Positions 1 to 5,634 of a stretch of 5,812 nucleotides of DNA are shown one piece after another. The position numbers and the translations under genes are program-made. Below the pieces are notes generated by a model. It ran no database searches. It had not been told where the DNA came from and was given only the letters and a program-made list of their open reading frames with translations. Position 1 is the first letter of the stretch. Each line of letters opens with the position of its first letter. This DNA is from Geodermatophilaceae bacterium (GTDB lineage Bacteria; Actinomycetota; Actinomycetes; Mycobacteriales; Geodermatophilaceae), in contig JACCUM010000438.1 in the NCBI GenBank assembly GCA_013811805.1, positions 1 through 5,812 on the forward strand, read 5' to 3'.

Positions 1-39
1 CGGATTGCCATTGGAGTCAAGGACCCCTTGAACCAATAG

Positions 40-68
40 GTTTGGCACAAGGCGTCCCTGTGCCAAAC
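40..68. repeat. Inverted repeat upstream of rpoZ, possible operator or terminator of the upstream gene
   Basis: The arms GTTTGGCACA (40-49) and TGTGCCAAAC (59-68) are perfect 10-bp reverse complements. Inside them, after an A-C mismatch, two more G-C pairs could form around a CGT loop (53-55), so as RNA this would be a stable hairpin. No T-run follows, so a classical rho-independent terminator is not supported, although a U-less terminator of an upstream gene is possible. As DNA, the half-site centres are about 19 bp (roughly two helical turns) apart and lie just upstream of the candidate -10 at 88-93, which would suit a dimeric repressor or activator. The repeat is seen directly; its role is inferred. 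Confidence 0.6.
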
Positions 69-84
69 GGGAATCCCCCGCGCT

Positions 85-93
85 TGGTAGTCT
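85..93 (+). promoter_or_regulatory. Candidate extended -10 promoter element for rpoZ
   Basis: TGG followed by TAGTCT (88-93) matches the extended -10 form TGn-TAnnnT recognised by the housekeeping sigma factor. Transcription would start near base 100, giving a leader of about 50 nt before the GTG at 151. No good -35 hexamer is present 16-19 bp upstream; the region there is the right arm of the inverted repeat and its flank. The lack of a -35 is tolerable for an extended -10 promoter, or could mean that an activator binds the repeat. This is a motif-based guess only. Confidence 0.35.
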
Positions 94-135
94 GGGGAGG
101 CATCCCGCGCACCGGCACCTCACAGAGTCTTTCTT

Positions 136-140
136 GAGGG
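136..140 (+). promoter_or_regulatory. Ribosome binding site supporting the GTG start at 151
   Basis: GAGGG is the only purine-rich Shine-Dalgarno-like stretch near the rpoZ start. It lies 10 nt before GTG 151. The in-frame GTG at 187, which protein length comparison would favour, has no comparable site upstream. This is why the longer reading is listed. Confidence 0.4.
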
Positions 141-150
141 CAAACCGGGG

Positions 151-450
151 GTGCCACTCCGTTACCCCCGAACAGATTGGTCGACAGTGTCCGGTGTCGC
201 CGCCGCTCCCGAAGGCATCACGAACCCCCCGATCGACGAACTGCTGGAGAAGACCAGCTCCAAGTACGGGCTGGTGATCTTCGCGGCCAAGCGCGCCCGG
301 CAGATCAACGCCTACTACAGCCAACTCGGTGAGGGTCTGCTCGAGTACGTCGGCCCGCTCGTCGACACCGCACCGCAGGAGAAGCCGCTCTCGATCGCGC
401 TGCGCGAGATCAACGAGAACCTGCTCGTCCACGAGCAGGGCGAAGCCTAA
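151..450 (+). CDS. rpoZ: DNA-directed RNA polymerase subunit omega
   Basis: Encodes the small omega subunit, which binds the C-terminal part of beta' and helps fold and assemble core RNA polymerase. The 99-residue reading contains the family core: NPPIDELL (25-32), the SKYGLVIFAAKRARQIN helix region (37-53), the QLGEGLLEYVGPLV segment (58-71) characteristic of actinobacterial omega, and KPLSIALREI (78-87) near the C-terminus. The start is uncertain. GTG 151 has a Shine-Dalgarno-like GAGGG, but its first 12 residues look unlike any omega N-terminus I know. An in-frame GTG at 187 would give 87 residues beginning V-S-G-V-A-A-A-P-E-G, close to the streptomycete form. It is the first gene of a same-strand cluster; coaBC starts 14 nt after its TAA, an arrangement usual in actinobacteria. 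Identity is firm; only the N-terminus is open. Confidence 0.95.
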   Translation: MPLRYPRTDWSTVSGVAAAPEGITNPPIDELLEKTSSKYGLVIFAAKRARQINAYYSQLGEGLLEYVGPLVDTAPQEKPLSIALREINENLLVHEQGEA

Positions 451-464
451 CCGCCGAGCGCGCC

Positions 465-1694
465 ATGGCCCGCGTCGTCCTCGGAGTCGCCGGCGGCATC
501 GCGGCGTACAAGTCGGCGTTCCTGCTGCGGCTACTGACCGAGGCAGGCCACGACGTCCGGGTCGTCCCGACGGCCAGCGCACTGCGCTTCGTCGGTGCTG
601 CCACGTTCGAGGCCCTCTCGCATCACCCCGTCACTTCCGAGGTCTTCGACGATGTCGACCAGGTCGCCCACGTCCGGATCGGCCAGGAAGCCGACCTGAT
701 CGTGGTCGCGCCGGCCACCGCCGACCTACTTGCCCGCACCGTCCACGGCCGGGCCGATGACCTGCTTGCTGCGACCTTGCTGGTCGCCCGATGCCCGGTC
801 CTGCTCGCCCCGGCCATGCATACCGAGATGTGGGAACACCCGGCAACGACGGCCAACGTAGCGACCCTGCGCGAGCGTGGTGTGCTGGTTCTGCCGCCGG
901 CGGACGGGCGGCTGACCGGCGCGGACACCGGCCCCGGACGAATGCCCGACCCCGCCGACATAGCAGCCCTGGTCGAGCTGGTGCTGCACGCCGGTCCGGA
1001 AGCGCTCCGCCGTGACCTGGACGGCCGGAGGATCCTGATCAGCGCGGGCGGCACCCGCGAGCCCCTGGATCCGGTCCGCTTCCTGGGCAACCGATCCAGT
1101 GGCAAACAGGGTCTTGCCCTGGCCCGGGTCGCCGCCGCACGAGGGGCGGAGGTGACACTCGTTGCCGCGAACGTGGATCAGCCGGCCCCGGCCGGTGTGC
1201 GGTTGATCGAGGTGTCCACAGCAGAACAGCTCCGGACGGCGATGCTGGCGGAGGTCAAGCGCGCCGATGTCGTAGTCATGGCCGCCGCGGTGGCTGATTT
1301 CCGGCCGACGATCGTCAGCAACGGCAAGATCAAGAAAGGCTCCGGTGATCCGGAGCCGATCGAGCTGGCCCGCAATCCGGACATTTTGAGCGAGCTCGTC
1401 GCCGGCCGGCGTCTCGGGCAGGTGTTCGTTGGTTTCGCCGCCGAGACCGGCGACGCCGAGCGCAGCGTCCTCCAACACGGGGCAGTCAAGCTCGCCGCGA
1501 AGGGCGTGGACCTGCTGGTCGTCAACGAAGTCGGCGCCGAGATCACCTTCGATCGACCCGACAACGCAGCCACGATCCTGTCCGCCGACGGGGAGCAGAT
1601 CACGGTCCCGCGCGGTCCCAAGGCGGTTCTGGCCGCCCGGCTGTGGGACATCGTGACTGCTCGGCTGGCCGATCCAGGATCGGGTCTCAGCTAG
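465..1694 (+). CDS. coaBC: Bifunctional phosphopantothenoylcysteine decarboxylase / phosphopantothenate-cysteine ligase
   Basis: Catalyses two consecutive cytosolic steps of coenzyme A synthesis: ligation of cysteine to 4'-phosphopantothenate (CoaB, nucleotide-dependent), then decarboxylation to 4'-phosphopantetheine (CoaC, FMN-dependent). The 409-residue length fits the fused family. The CoaC half (about 1-180) shows the GGIAAYK flavoprotein start (10-16), the likely catalytic His69 in HVRI, APATADLLAR (82-91), PAMHTEMW (116-123) and GPGRM (156-160). The CoaB half (about 186-405) shows SAGGTREPLDPVRFLGNRSS (193-212, Asn209), AAAVADFRP (273-281), the KIKK lysines (288-291), NPDIL (304-308), GFAAET (323-328) and the DNAATIL segment (366-372). 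Two positions differ from the E. coli enzyme: PAMH replaces PAMN, and the flap lacks the Cys before GDIGPGRM, reading TGADTGPGRM. I recall similar changes in mycobacterial homologues, so loss of function is not implied. The ATG has no strong ribosome binding site and lies 14 nt after rpoZ, which suggests translational coupling. Confidence 0.97.
   Translation: MARVVLGVAGGIAAYKSAFLLRLLTEAGHDVRVVPTASALRFVGAATFEALSHHPVTSEVFDDVDQVAHVRIGQEADLIVVAPATADLLARTVHGRADDLLAATLLVARCPVLLAPAMHTEMWEHPATTANVATLRERGVLVLPPADGRLTGADTGPGRMPDPADIAALVELVLHAGPEALRRDLDGRRILISAGGTREPLDPVRFLGNRSSGKQGLALARVAAARGAEVTLVAANVDQPAPAGVRLIEVSTAEQLRTAMLAEVKRADVVVMAAAVADFRPTIVSNGKIKKGSGDPEPIELARNPDILSELVAGRRLGQVFVGFAAETGDAERSVLQHGAVKLAAKGVDLLVVNEVGAEITFDRPDNAATILSADGEQITVPRGPKAVLAARLWDIVTARLADPGSGLS
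1669..1683. repeat. 15-bp perfect palindrome at the 3' end of coaBC
   Basis: CCGATCCAGGATCGG is a perfect palindrome around a central A (1676), ending nine bases before the coaBC stop codon. As RNA it gives a six-pair stem with a CAG loop, but no T-run follows, so a rho-independent terminator is doubtful. A TAGACT hexamer (1692-1697, -10-like, overlapping the stop) begins nine bases downstream, so an operator role before metK is conceivable. The palindrome is certain; any function is a guess, and coding constraint could produce it by chance. Confidence 0.3.
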
Positions 1695-1760
1695 ACTGCG
1701 ACGACCTCACGGCAGCGTCGGCCCAGCCATTTCTCAGCCCGCCTGCCCACTCCAGCCGCT

Positions 1761-1766
1761 GGGAGA
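1761..1766 (+). promoter_or_regulatory. Ribosome binding site fixing the TTG start of metK
   Basis: GGGAGA contains the full GGAG core (1762-1765) eight bases before TTG 1774, an optimal spacing. No ATG or GTG lies nearby in frame, and MetK homologues begin within a few residues of this point, so the TTG is well supported. Confidence 0.75.
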
Positions 1767-1773
1767 ACTCCAC

Positions 1774-2988
1774 TTGTCACGCCGCCTGTTCACCTCCGAG
1801 TCCGTCACCGAAGGACACCCGGACAAGATCGCCGATCAGATCTCCGACACCATCCTCGACGCCCTCCTGACCCAGGACGCGGCCAGCCGGGTGGCTGTCG
1901 AGACCATGGTGACCACCGGACTCGTGCACATCGCCGGCGAGGTGACCACGTCTGCGTACGTAGAGATCCCCAAACTGGTACGTCAGACCATCCTCGACAT
2001 CGGCTACGACTCGTCGAAGAAGGGCTTCGACGGCGCGAGCTGCGGGGTCAGCGTGTCGATCGGCGCGCAGTCGCCTGACATCGCCCAGGGCGTCGACAGT
2101 TCCTATGAGGTACGTGCGAATGAAACCCGTACCGGTGAATCCGCCGAAGAGAACGCGATCGCCCGGCAGGGTGCCGGTGACCAGGGCCTGATGTTCGGCT
2201 ACGCCTCCGACGAGACTCCCGAGCTCATGCCGCTGCCGATCGCCCTGGCCCATCGGCTGGCTCGCCGGCTCTCGGAAGTTCGCAAGGACGGCACCGTTCC
2301 CTACCTCCGTCCCGACGGGAAGACGCAGGTCACGGTGGAGTACGTCGACAACAAGCCGGTCCGCGTGGACACCGTTGTGGTCAGCTCCCAGCACGCCGAG
2401 GACATCTCGATCCCGGACCTGCTCACCCCCGACATCGCCGAGCACGTCGTCGAGCCGGAACTGGCCGCCCTGGGCCTGCCGACCGACGGGTACCGGTTGC
2501 TGGTCAACCCCACCGGCAAGTTCGTCATCGGCGGGCCGATGGGAGATGCCGGGCTGACCGGACGCAAGATCATCGTGGACACCTACGGCGGAATGGCTCG
2601 GCACGGCGGCGGCGCCTTCTCCGGCAAGGACCCGTCGAAGGTGGACCGCTCGGCCGCGTACGCCATGCGCTGGGTGGCCAAGCATGTCGTGGCTGCGGGC
2701 TTGGCCCAGCGGTGCGAGGTCCAGGTGGCCTACGCCATCGGGACCGCGGCGCCGGTCGGCCTGTTCGTCGAGACGTTCGGGACCGGCAAGGTGGACGACG
2801 GGACGCTGCAAGCCGCGATCACGTCGGTCTTCGATCTGCGGCCCGGGGCGATCATTCGCGACCTCGACCTGCTCCGGCCGATCTATCGGCAGACCGCTGC
2901 CTACGGCCACTTCGGGCGCGAGGACGGCAGTTTCTCGTGGGAGCAGACACCGCGGATCGACGCGCTGCGGGCCGCCGTCGGCGCCTGA
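1774..2988 (+). CDS. metK: S-adenosylmethionine synthetase (methionine adenosyltransferase)
   Basis: Makes S-adenosylmethionine from methionine and ATP in the cytosol, releasing phosphate and diphosphate; the active enzyme is normally a tetramer needing Mg2+ and K+. The 404-residue product has the usual length and all family signatures: the N-terminal SRRLFTSESVTEGHPDKIADQ (2-22, catalytic His15), GAGDQGLMFGYA (133-144), and the glycine-rich GGGAFSGKDPSKVDRS loop (278-293). The C-terminus has the expected GHFGRED (378-384) and FSWE (387-390). Initiation is at TTG, supported by a well-placed GGAG. The 79-nt gap after coaBC could hold a weak promoter (TAGACT, 1692-1697, no -35) but is too short and unstructured for a recognised SAM riboswitch. 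The gene is followed after 6 nt by priA. No odd residues were seen; the identification is secure. Confidence 0.98.
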   Translation: MSRRLFTSESVTEGHPDKIADQISDTILDALLTQDAASRVAVETMVTTGLVHIAGEVTTSAYVEIPKLVRQTILDIGYDSSKKGFDGASCGVSVSIGAQSPDIAQGVDSSYEVRANETRTGESAEENAIARQGAGDQGLMFGYASDETPELMPLPIALAHRLARRLSEVRKDGTVPYLRPDGKTQVTVEYVDNKPVRVDTVVVSSQHAEDISIPDLLTPDIAEHVVEPELAALGLPTDGYRLLVNPTGKFVIGGPMGDAGLTGRKIIVDTYGGMARHGGGAFSGKDPSKVDRSAAYAMRWVAKHVVAAGLAQRCEVQVAYAIGTAAPVGLFVETFGTGKVDDGTLQAAITSVFDLRPGAIIRDLDLLRPIYRQTAAYGHFGREDGSFSWEQTPRIDALRAAVGA

Positions 2989-2994
2989 CCCCGA

Positions 2995-5037
2995 GTGTCC
3001 GAGCCGACAGGTCTACTGAGGCTCGTGAGCGCAGACTGTCGGCACATAGCGCGGGTCTGCGTCGATTCACCCCTGACCCATCTCGATCGACTCTTCGACT
3101 ACCTGATCCCGGACGAGTTCGGGGATCAGGTCACCGTCGGTTGCCGGGTCCGGGTCCGGTTCGCCGGACGGCTGCTGGATGGCTACGTCCTCGATGTGCT
3201 GGCCAGTTCTGAGCACATTGGGCGGCTGGCGGCCCTGGCCAGGGTCATCTCGCCCGAACCGGTCCTGTCGTCGGCGGTCGCCCGTCTGGCCCGTGCCGTA
3301 GCCGACCGGTATGCCGGGACGCTGTGGGACGTGTTGCGGTTGGCCGTCCCGCCGCGGCGCGCCCGGCCCGAGAAACTGCCTGTCGTCGGTCCGGCGGCGG
3401 CACCCAGCCGCCCGTCGACCACGGCCTGGGCGCGCTACGCACACGGCCACTCCTTTCTGACCGCGGTCGCGCAGGGCCGTCCGGCACGCGCGGTCTGGAC
3501 GCTGGGGCCGGGTGAGGAGTGGCCGGCGCGGCTGGCCGAGGCTGCCGCGACGGCTGCATCCGGCGGGCGGGGGGTCCTGGTCGTGCTGCCGGATGTACGC
3601 GATGTCGATCGACTGGATGCCGCCCTCATCGCGCAGTTCGGGGCCAGCAGCCCTGCGCATGTCGTCCTGACGGCAGACCTGAAGCCCGAGGAGCGGTACC
3701 GCCGATTTCTGGCCGTACGTCGGGGCAGCGTCAGGATCGTCATCGGCACCCGAGCCGCCGCATTCGCACCGGTGGCCGACCTGGGTCTGGTCGCGATCTG
3801 GGACGACGGGGACGACCTGCACGCCGAGCCTCGGGCGCCATATCCGCACGCCCGCGAGGTGCTGTTGCTGCGCGCCCACCTGGAGAACTGTGCAGCGTTG
3901 CTTGCCGGCTGGTCGCGCAGCACCGAGGCCGCCGTATTGATCGAATCCGGCTGGGCGCACGAGATTACCGCGCCGCGCGACGACGTACGGCAGGCCGCAC
4001 CGCGGGTCGGGGCCTCAGGTGATGATGTCGAGCAATCCCGAGATGCGGCCGCCCGCTCGGCCCGGCTGCCGAGCCTGGCGCTGCGGGTGGCCCGAGAGAC
4101 ATTGGCCGCAGGCGCACCGGTCCTGGTACAGGTGCCGCGTCGCGGCTACGTCCCGAGCCTGGCCTGTGACCGCTGCCGTACCCCCGCCCGCTGCCGGCGT
4201 TGCGCCGGGCCGCTGGGCCAGTCATCGGCCGGCGCGGCTGCTGCCTCGTGCCGCTGGTGCGCCCGACCAGCCACGGCGTGGGAGTGTTCGGTTTGCGGTG
4301 CCCGGCGGCTACGAGTCGCCGTGTCCGGTGCCGGCCGTACGTCAGAGGAACTCGGCCGCGCCTTTCCGGGAGTACCGATCCGCAACTCCGGTCGTACGGC
4401 GGCAGGCGGCGTGCTTCCCGCGGTCGAGGACGGGCCCGCGCTGGTCGTCACCACGCCTGGGGCTGAGCCGGTCGCGGCGTCGGGATACGGCGCGGCGTTG
4501 CTGCTGGACAGCTGGGCACTGTTGGGCCGCGCTGACCTGCGCGCCGGGGAGGAGACCCTGCGCCGGTGGCTGGGTGCGGCCAGCCTGGTCCGCTCTGCGT
4601 GCGACGGTGGCCAGGTCATCGTGATGGCCGACAGTGGTCATCCGGTCGTCCAGGCCCTCATCCGCTGGGATCCGGCCGGTCTGGCCGCCCGGGAACTGGC
4701 AGAACGACGCGACCTCGGGTTTCCGCCTGCCGTACGGCTGGCCACGCTCACTGCGACCGCGCCGGCCGCCGAGCAGCTGTTGGCCTCGCTGGAACTCCCG
4801 TCCACTGCGGAGGTCCTCGGGCCGGTTCTTGTCGACGACGAGAAACGCCGTGCGCACAGCCGCCCCGGCGTCGGAGCTGGGCAGCCCGACCAACCACTGG
4901 TGCGCTACCTCGTCCGTGCGCCACGAGTCGATGGAGCGGCACTGGCCCGGGCCCTGCATGCCGGGCAGGCGTTGCGCTCGGCCGCCAAGGCCAGCGAGCA
5001 CGTCCGCGTCCAACTCGACCCGGTGGACATCGGGTGA
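2995..5037 (+). CDS. priA: Primosomal protein N' (replication restart protein PriA), helicase-motif-less actinobacterial form
   Basis: Homologue of PriA, which recognises stalled or broken replication forks and helps reload the replicative helicase. The 680-residue product has the PriA layout: a 3' DNA-binding region (about 18-118, with HLDRLFDYLIP at 29-39 and RVRVRFAGRLLDGYV at 51-65), a helicase-like region (about 145-345), the RRGYVPSLAC motif (382-391), and a zinc-binding stretch with four CxxC pairs (Cys391/394, 400/403, 419/422, 431/434). The C-terminal domain includes GFPPAVRLATL (575-585). The ATPase signatures are degraded. The Walker A position reads TLGPGEEW (169-176) with no GKT/GKS, and the DEEHD box is replaced by WDDGDD (269-274), although the flanking GTRAAAFAPVADLGLVAI is recognisably PriA. 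Actinobacterial PriA proteins are known to lack helicase motifs, so this is lineage-typical, not a pseudogene. GTG 2995 lies 6 nt after the metK stop without a ribosome binding site. An in-frame GTG at 3025, preceded by GAGG at a tight 3-nt spacing, is an alternative giving 670 residues. Confidence 0.93.
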   Translation: MSEPTGLLRLVSADCRHIARVCVDSPLTHLDRLFDYLIPDEFGDQVTVGCRVRVRFAGRLLDGYVLDVLASSEHIGRLAALARVISPEPVLSSAVARLARAVADRYAGTLWDVLRLAVPPRRARPEKLPVVGPAAAPSRPSTTAWARYAHGHSFLTAVAQGRPARAVWTLGPGEEWPARLAEAAATAASGGRGVLVVLPDVRDVDRLDAALIAQFGASSPAHVVLTADLKPEERYRRFLAVRRGSVRIVIGTRAAAFAPVADLGLVAIWDDGDDLHAEPRAPYPHAREVLLLRAHLENCAALLAGWSRSTEAAVLIESGWAHEITAPRDDVRQAAPRVGASGDDVEQSRDAAARSARLPSLALRVARETLAAGAPVLVQVPRRGYVPSLACDRCRTPARCRRCAGPLGQSSAGAAAASCRWCARPATAWECSVCGARRLRVAVSGAGRTSEELGRAFPGVPIRNSGRTAAGGVLPAVEDGPALVVTTPGAEPVAASGYGAALLLDSWALLGRADLRAGEETLRRWLGAASLVRSACDGGQVIVMADSGHPVVQALIRWDPAGLAARELAERRDLGFPPAVRLATLTATAPAAEQLLASLELPSTAEVLGPVLVDDEKRRAHSRPGVGAGQPDQPLVRYLVRAPRVDGAALARALHAGQALRSAAKASEHVRVQLDPVDIG

Positions 5038-5057
5038 GCGCCGACGTCGACGGCTCG

Positions 5058-5063
5058 TACAAT
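5058..5063 (+). promoter_or_regulatory. Candidate -10 element giving a leaderless def transcript
   Basis: TACAAT matches the housekeeping -10 consensus at five of six positions. Exactly seven bases separate it from GTG 5071, so the expected transcription start is the G of the start codon. No Shine-Dalgarno sequence lies before the GTG, which fits leaderless translation, common in actinobacteria. There is no clear -35 at 16-19 bp (bases there read TGAGCG); a TGGACA at 5024-5029 is too far away. Confidence 0.55.
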
Positions 5064-5070
5064 CGCTGGC

Positions 5071-5634
5071 GTGAGTGTCACGCCCATTCGGCTGTTCGGC
5101 GACCCGGTGCTGCGGACGCCCGCGGACCCGGTGACCAGCTACGACAAGGAACTGCGCCGGCTGGTCAAGGACCTCACCGAGACCATGCTCGACTCAGCCG
5201 GCGCGGGCCTGGCCGCCCCGCAGCTCGGGGTCAGCCTGCGGGTGTTCAGCTATCACGTCGAGGACGAGATCGGTCATCTGATCAATCCGGTCGTGGACCT
5301 GGTCGGCGACGAGGAACAGGAGGGGGAGGAGGGGTGCCTGTCGATCCCTGGCCTGTTCTTCGACTGCAAGCGGCACATGCATGTGGTTGCCAAGGGGATG
5401 AACATGTACGGCGAACCCATCAGCATCGAGGGCAGCGAGATGATGGCTCGGTGCGTCCAACACGAGACCGACCACCTCGACGGTGTGCTGTTCATCGACC
5501 GACTCGACACCGAAACTCGGCGGGAAGCCCTGCGGGCGATCCGCGCGGCCGAGTGGAACGGCGAGCACACCGCGGTGGTCAAGGTCAGCCCGCACGGTCC
5601 GTTCGCCTTCGGTAGCGCGAGAGCGCTGCGCTGA
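5071..5634 (+). CDS. def: Peptide deformylase
   Basis: Removes the formyl group from the N-terminal methionine of new proteins as they leave the ribosome; a metalloenzyme, usually Fe2+. The 187-residue product has all three motifs of an active enzyme: motif 1 GAGLAAPQLG (44-53, Gln51), motif 2 EGCLS (87-91, metal ligand Cys89) and motif 3 QHETDHLDG (130-138, ligands His131 and His135, catalytic Glu132). The acidic stretch before motif 2 (DEEQEGEEG, 80-88) is notable but fits a surface loop. The C-terminal extension ending in VKVSPHGPFAFGSAR is typical of actinobacterial type deformylases. It starts 33 nt after priA at a GTG that appears to be the first base of its own transcript (TACAAT at 5058-5063). 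In many bacteria def is next to fmt, the formyltransferase gene; here a helicase gene follows instead, its frame crossing the def stop. Confidence 0.97.
   Translation: MSVTPIRLFGDPVLRTPADPVTSYDKELRRLVKDLTETMLDSAGAGLAAPQLGVSLRVFSYHVEDEIGHLINPVVDLVGDEEQEGEEGCLSIPGLFFDCKRHMHVVAKGMNMYGEPISIEGSEMMARCVQHETDHLDGVLFIDRLDTETRREALRAIRAAEWNGEHTAVVKVSPHGPFAFGSARALR
5612..5629 (+). repeat. Hairpin with GNRA-type loop at the def / helicase junction
   Basis: GTAGCGC (5612-5618) and GCGCTGC (5623-5629) form a seven-pair stem (one G-U pair) around the loop GAGA, a GNRA tetraloop. It lies inside the last def codons and ends one base before the CTGA at 5631-5634. There is no T-run, so termination is unlikely. 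If formed in the mRNA it would influence ribosomes finishing def and starting the next gene. The base pairing is visible; function is inferred. Confidence 0.35.

Noticed and set aside
1..39. Possible tail of an upstream gene (twelve codons ending in TAG at 37-39)
   Set aside because: gmk commonly precedes rpoZ, but these residues do not resemble a guanylate kinase C-terminus and third positions lack the G/C bias of the other genes. Too short to support.
40..68. CIRCE element (HrcA operator)
   Set aside because: The arm length and spacer look similar, but the sequence differs from TTAGCACTC/GAGTGCTAA and the GCAC-GTGC spacing is 11 rather than 13 nt.
1695..1773. SAM riboswitch in the metK leader
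   Set aside because: Only 79 nt separate coaBC from metK, with no paired-helix layout or conserved core of a known SAM riboswitch class.
1777..2910. 377-codon open frame antisense to metK
   Set aside because: It is arginine/glycine/valine-rich with no recognisable domain, lies fully opposite a clearly conserved gene, and such antisense frames are expected where third positions are G or C.
3012..3024. Leaderless promoter for priA at GTG 3025 (TCTACT seven bases upstream)
   Set aside because: The key A at the second -10 position is missing, and the segment is still within the possible priA reading from 2995.
3067..3960. 297-codon open frame antisense to priA
   Set aside because: Same reasoning: low-complexity composition and complete overlap with a recognisable PriA coding region.
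4566..5615. 349-codon + strand frame across the priA-def junction
   Set aside because: It is out of frame with both priA and def, which have intact family motifs; its translation is rich in Arg, Gly and Pro with no domain, as expected of a shadow frame.
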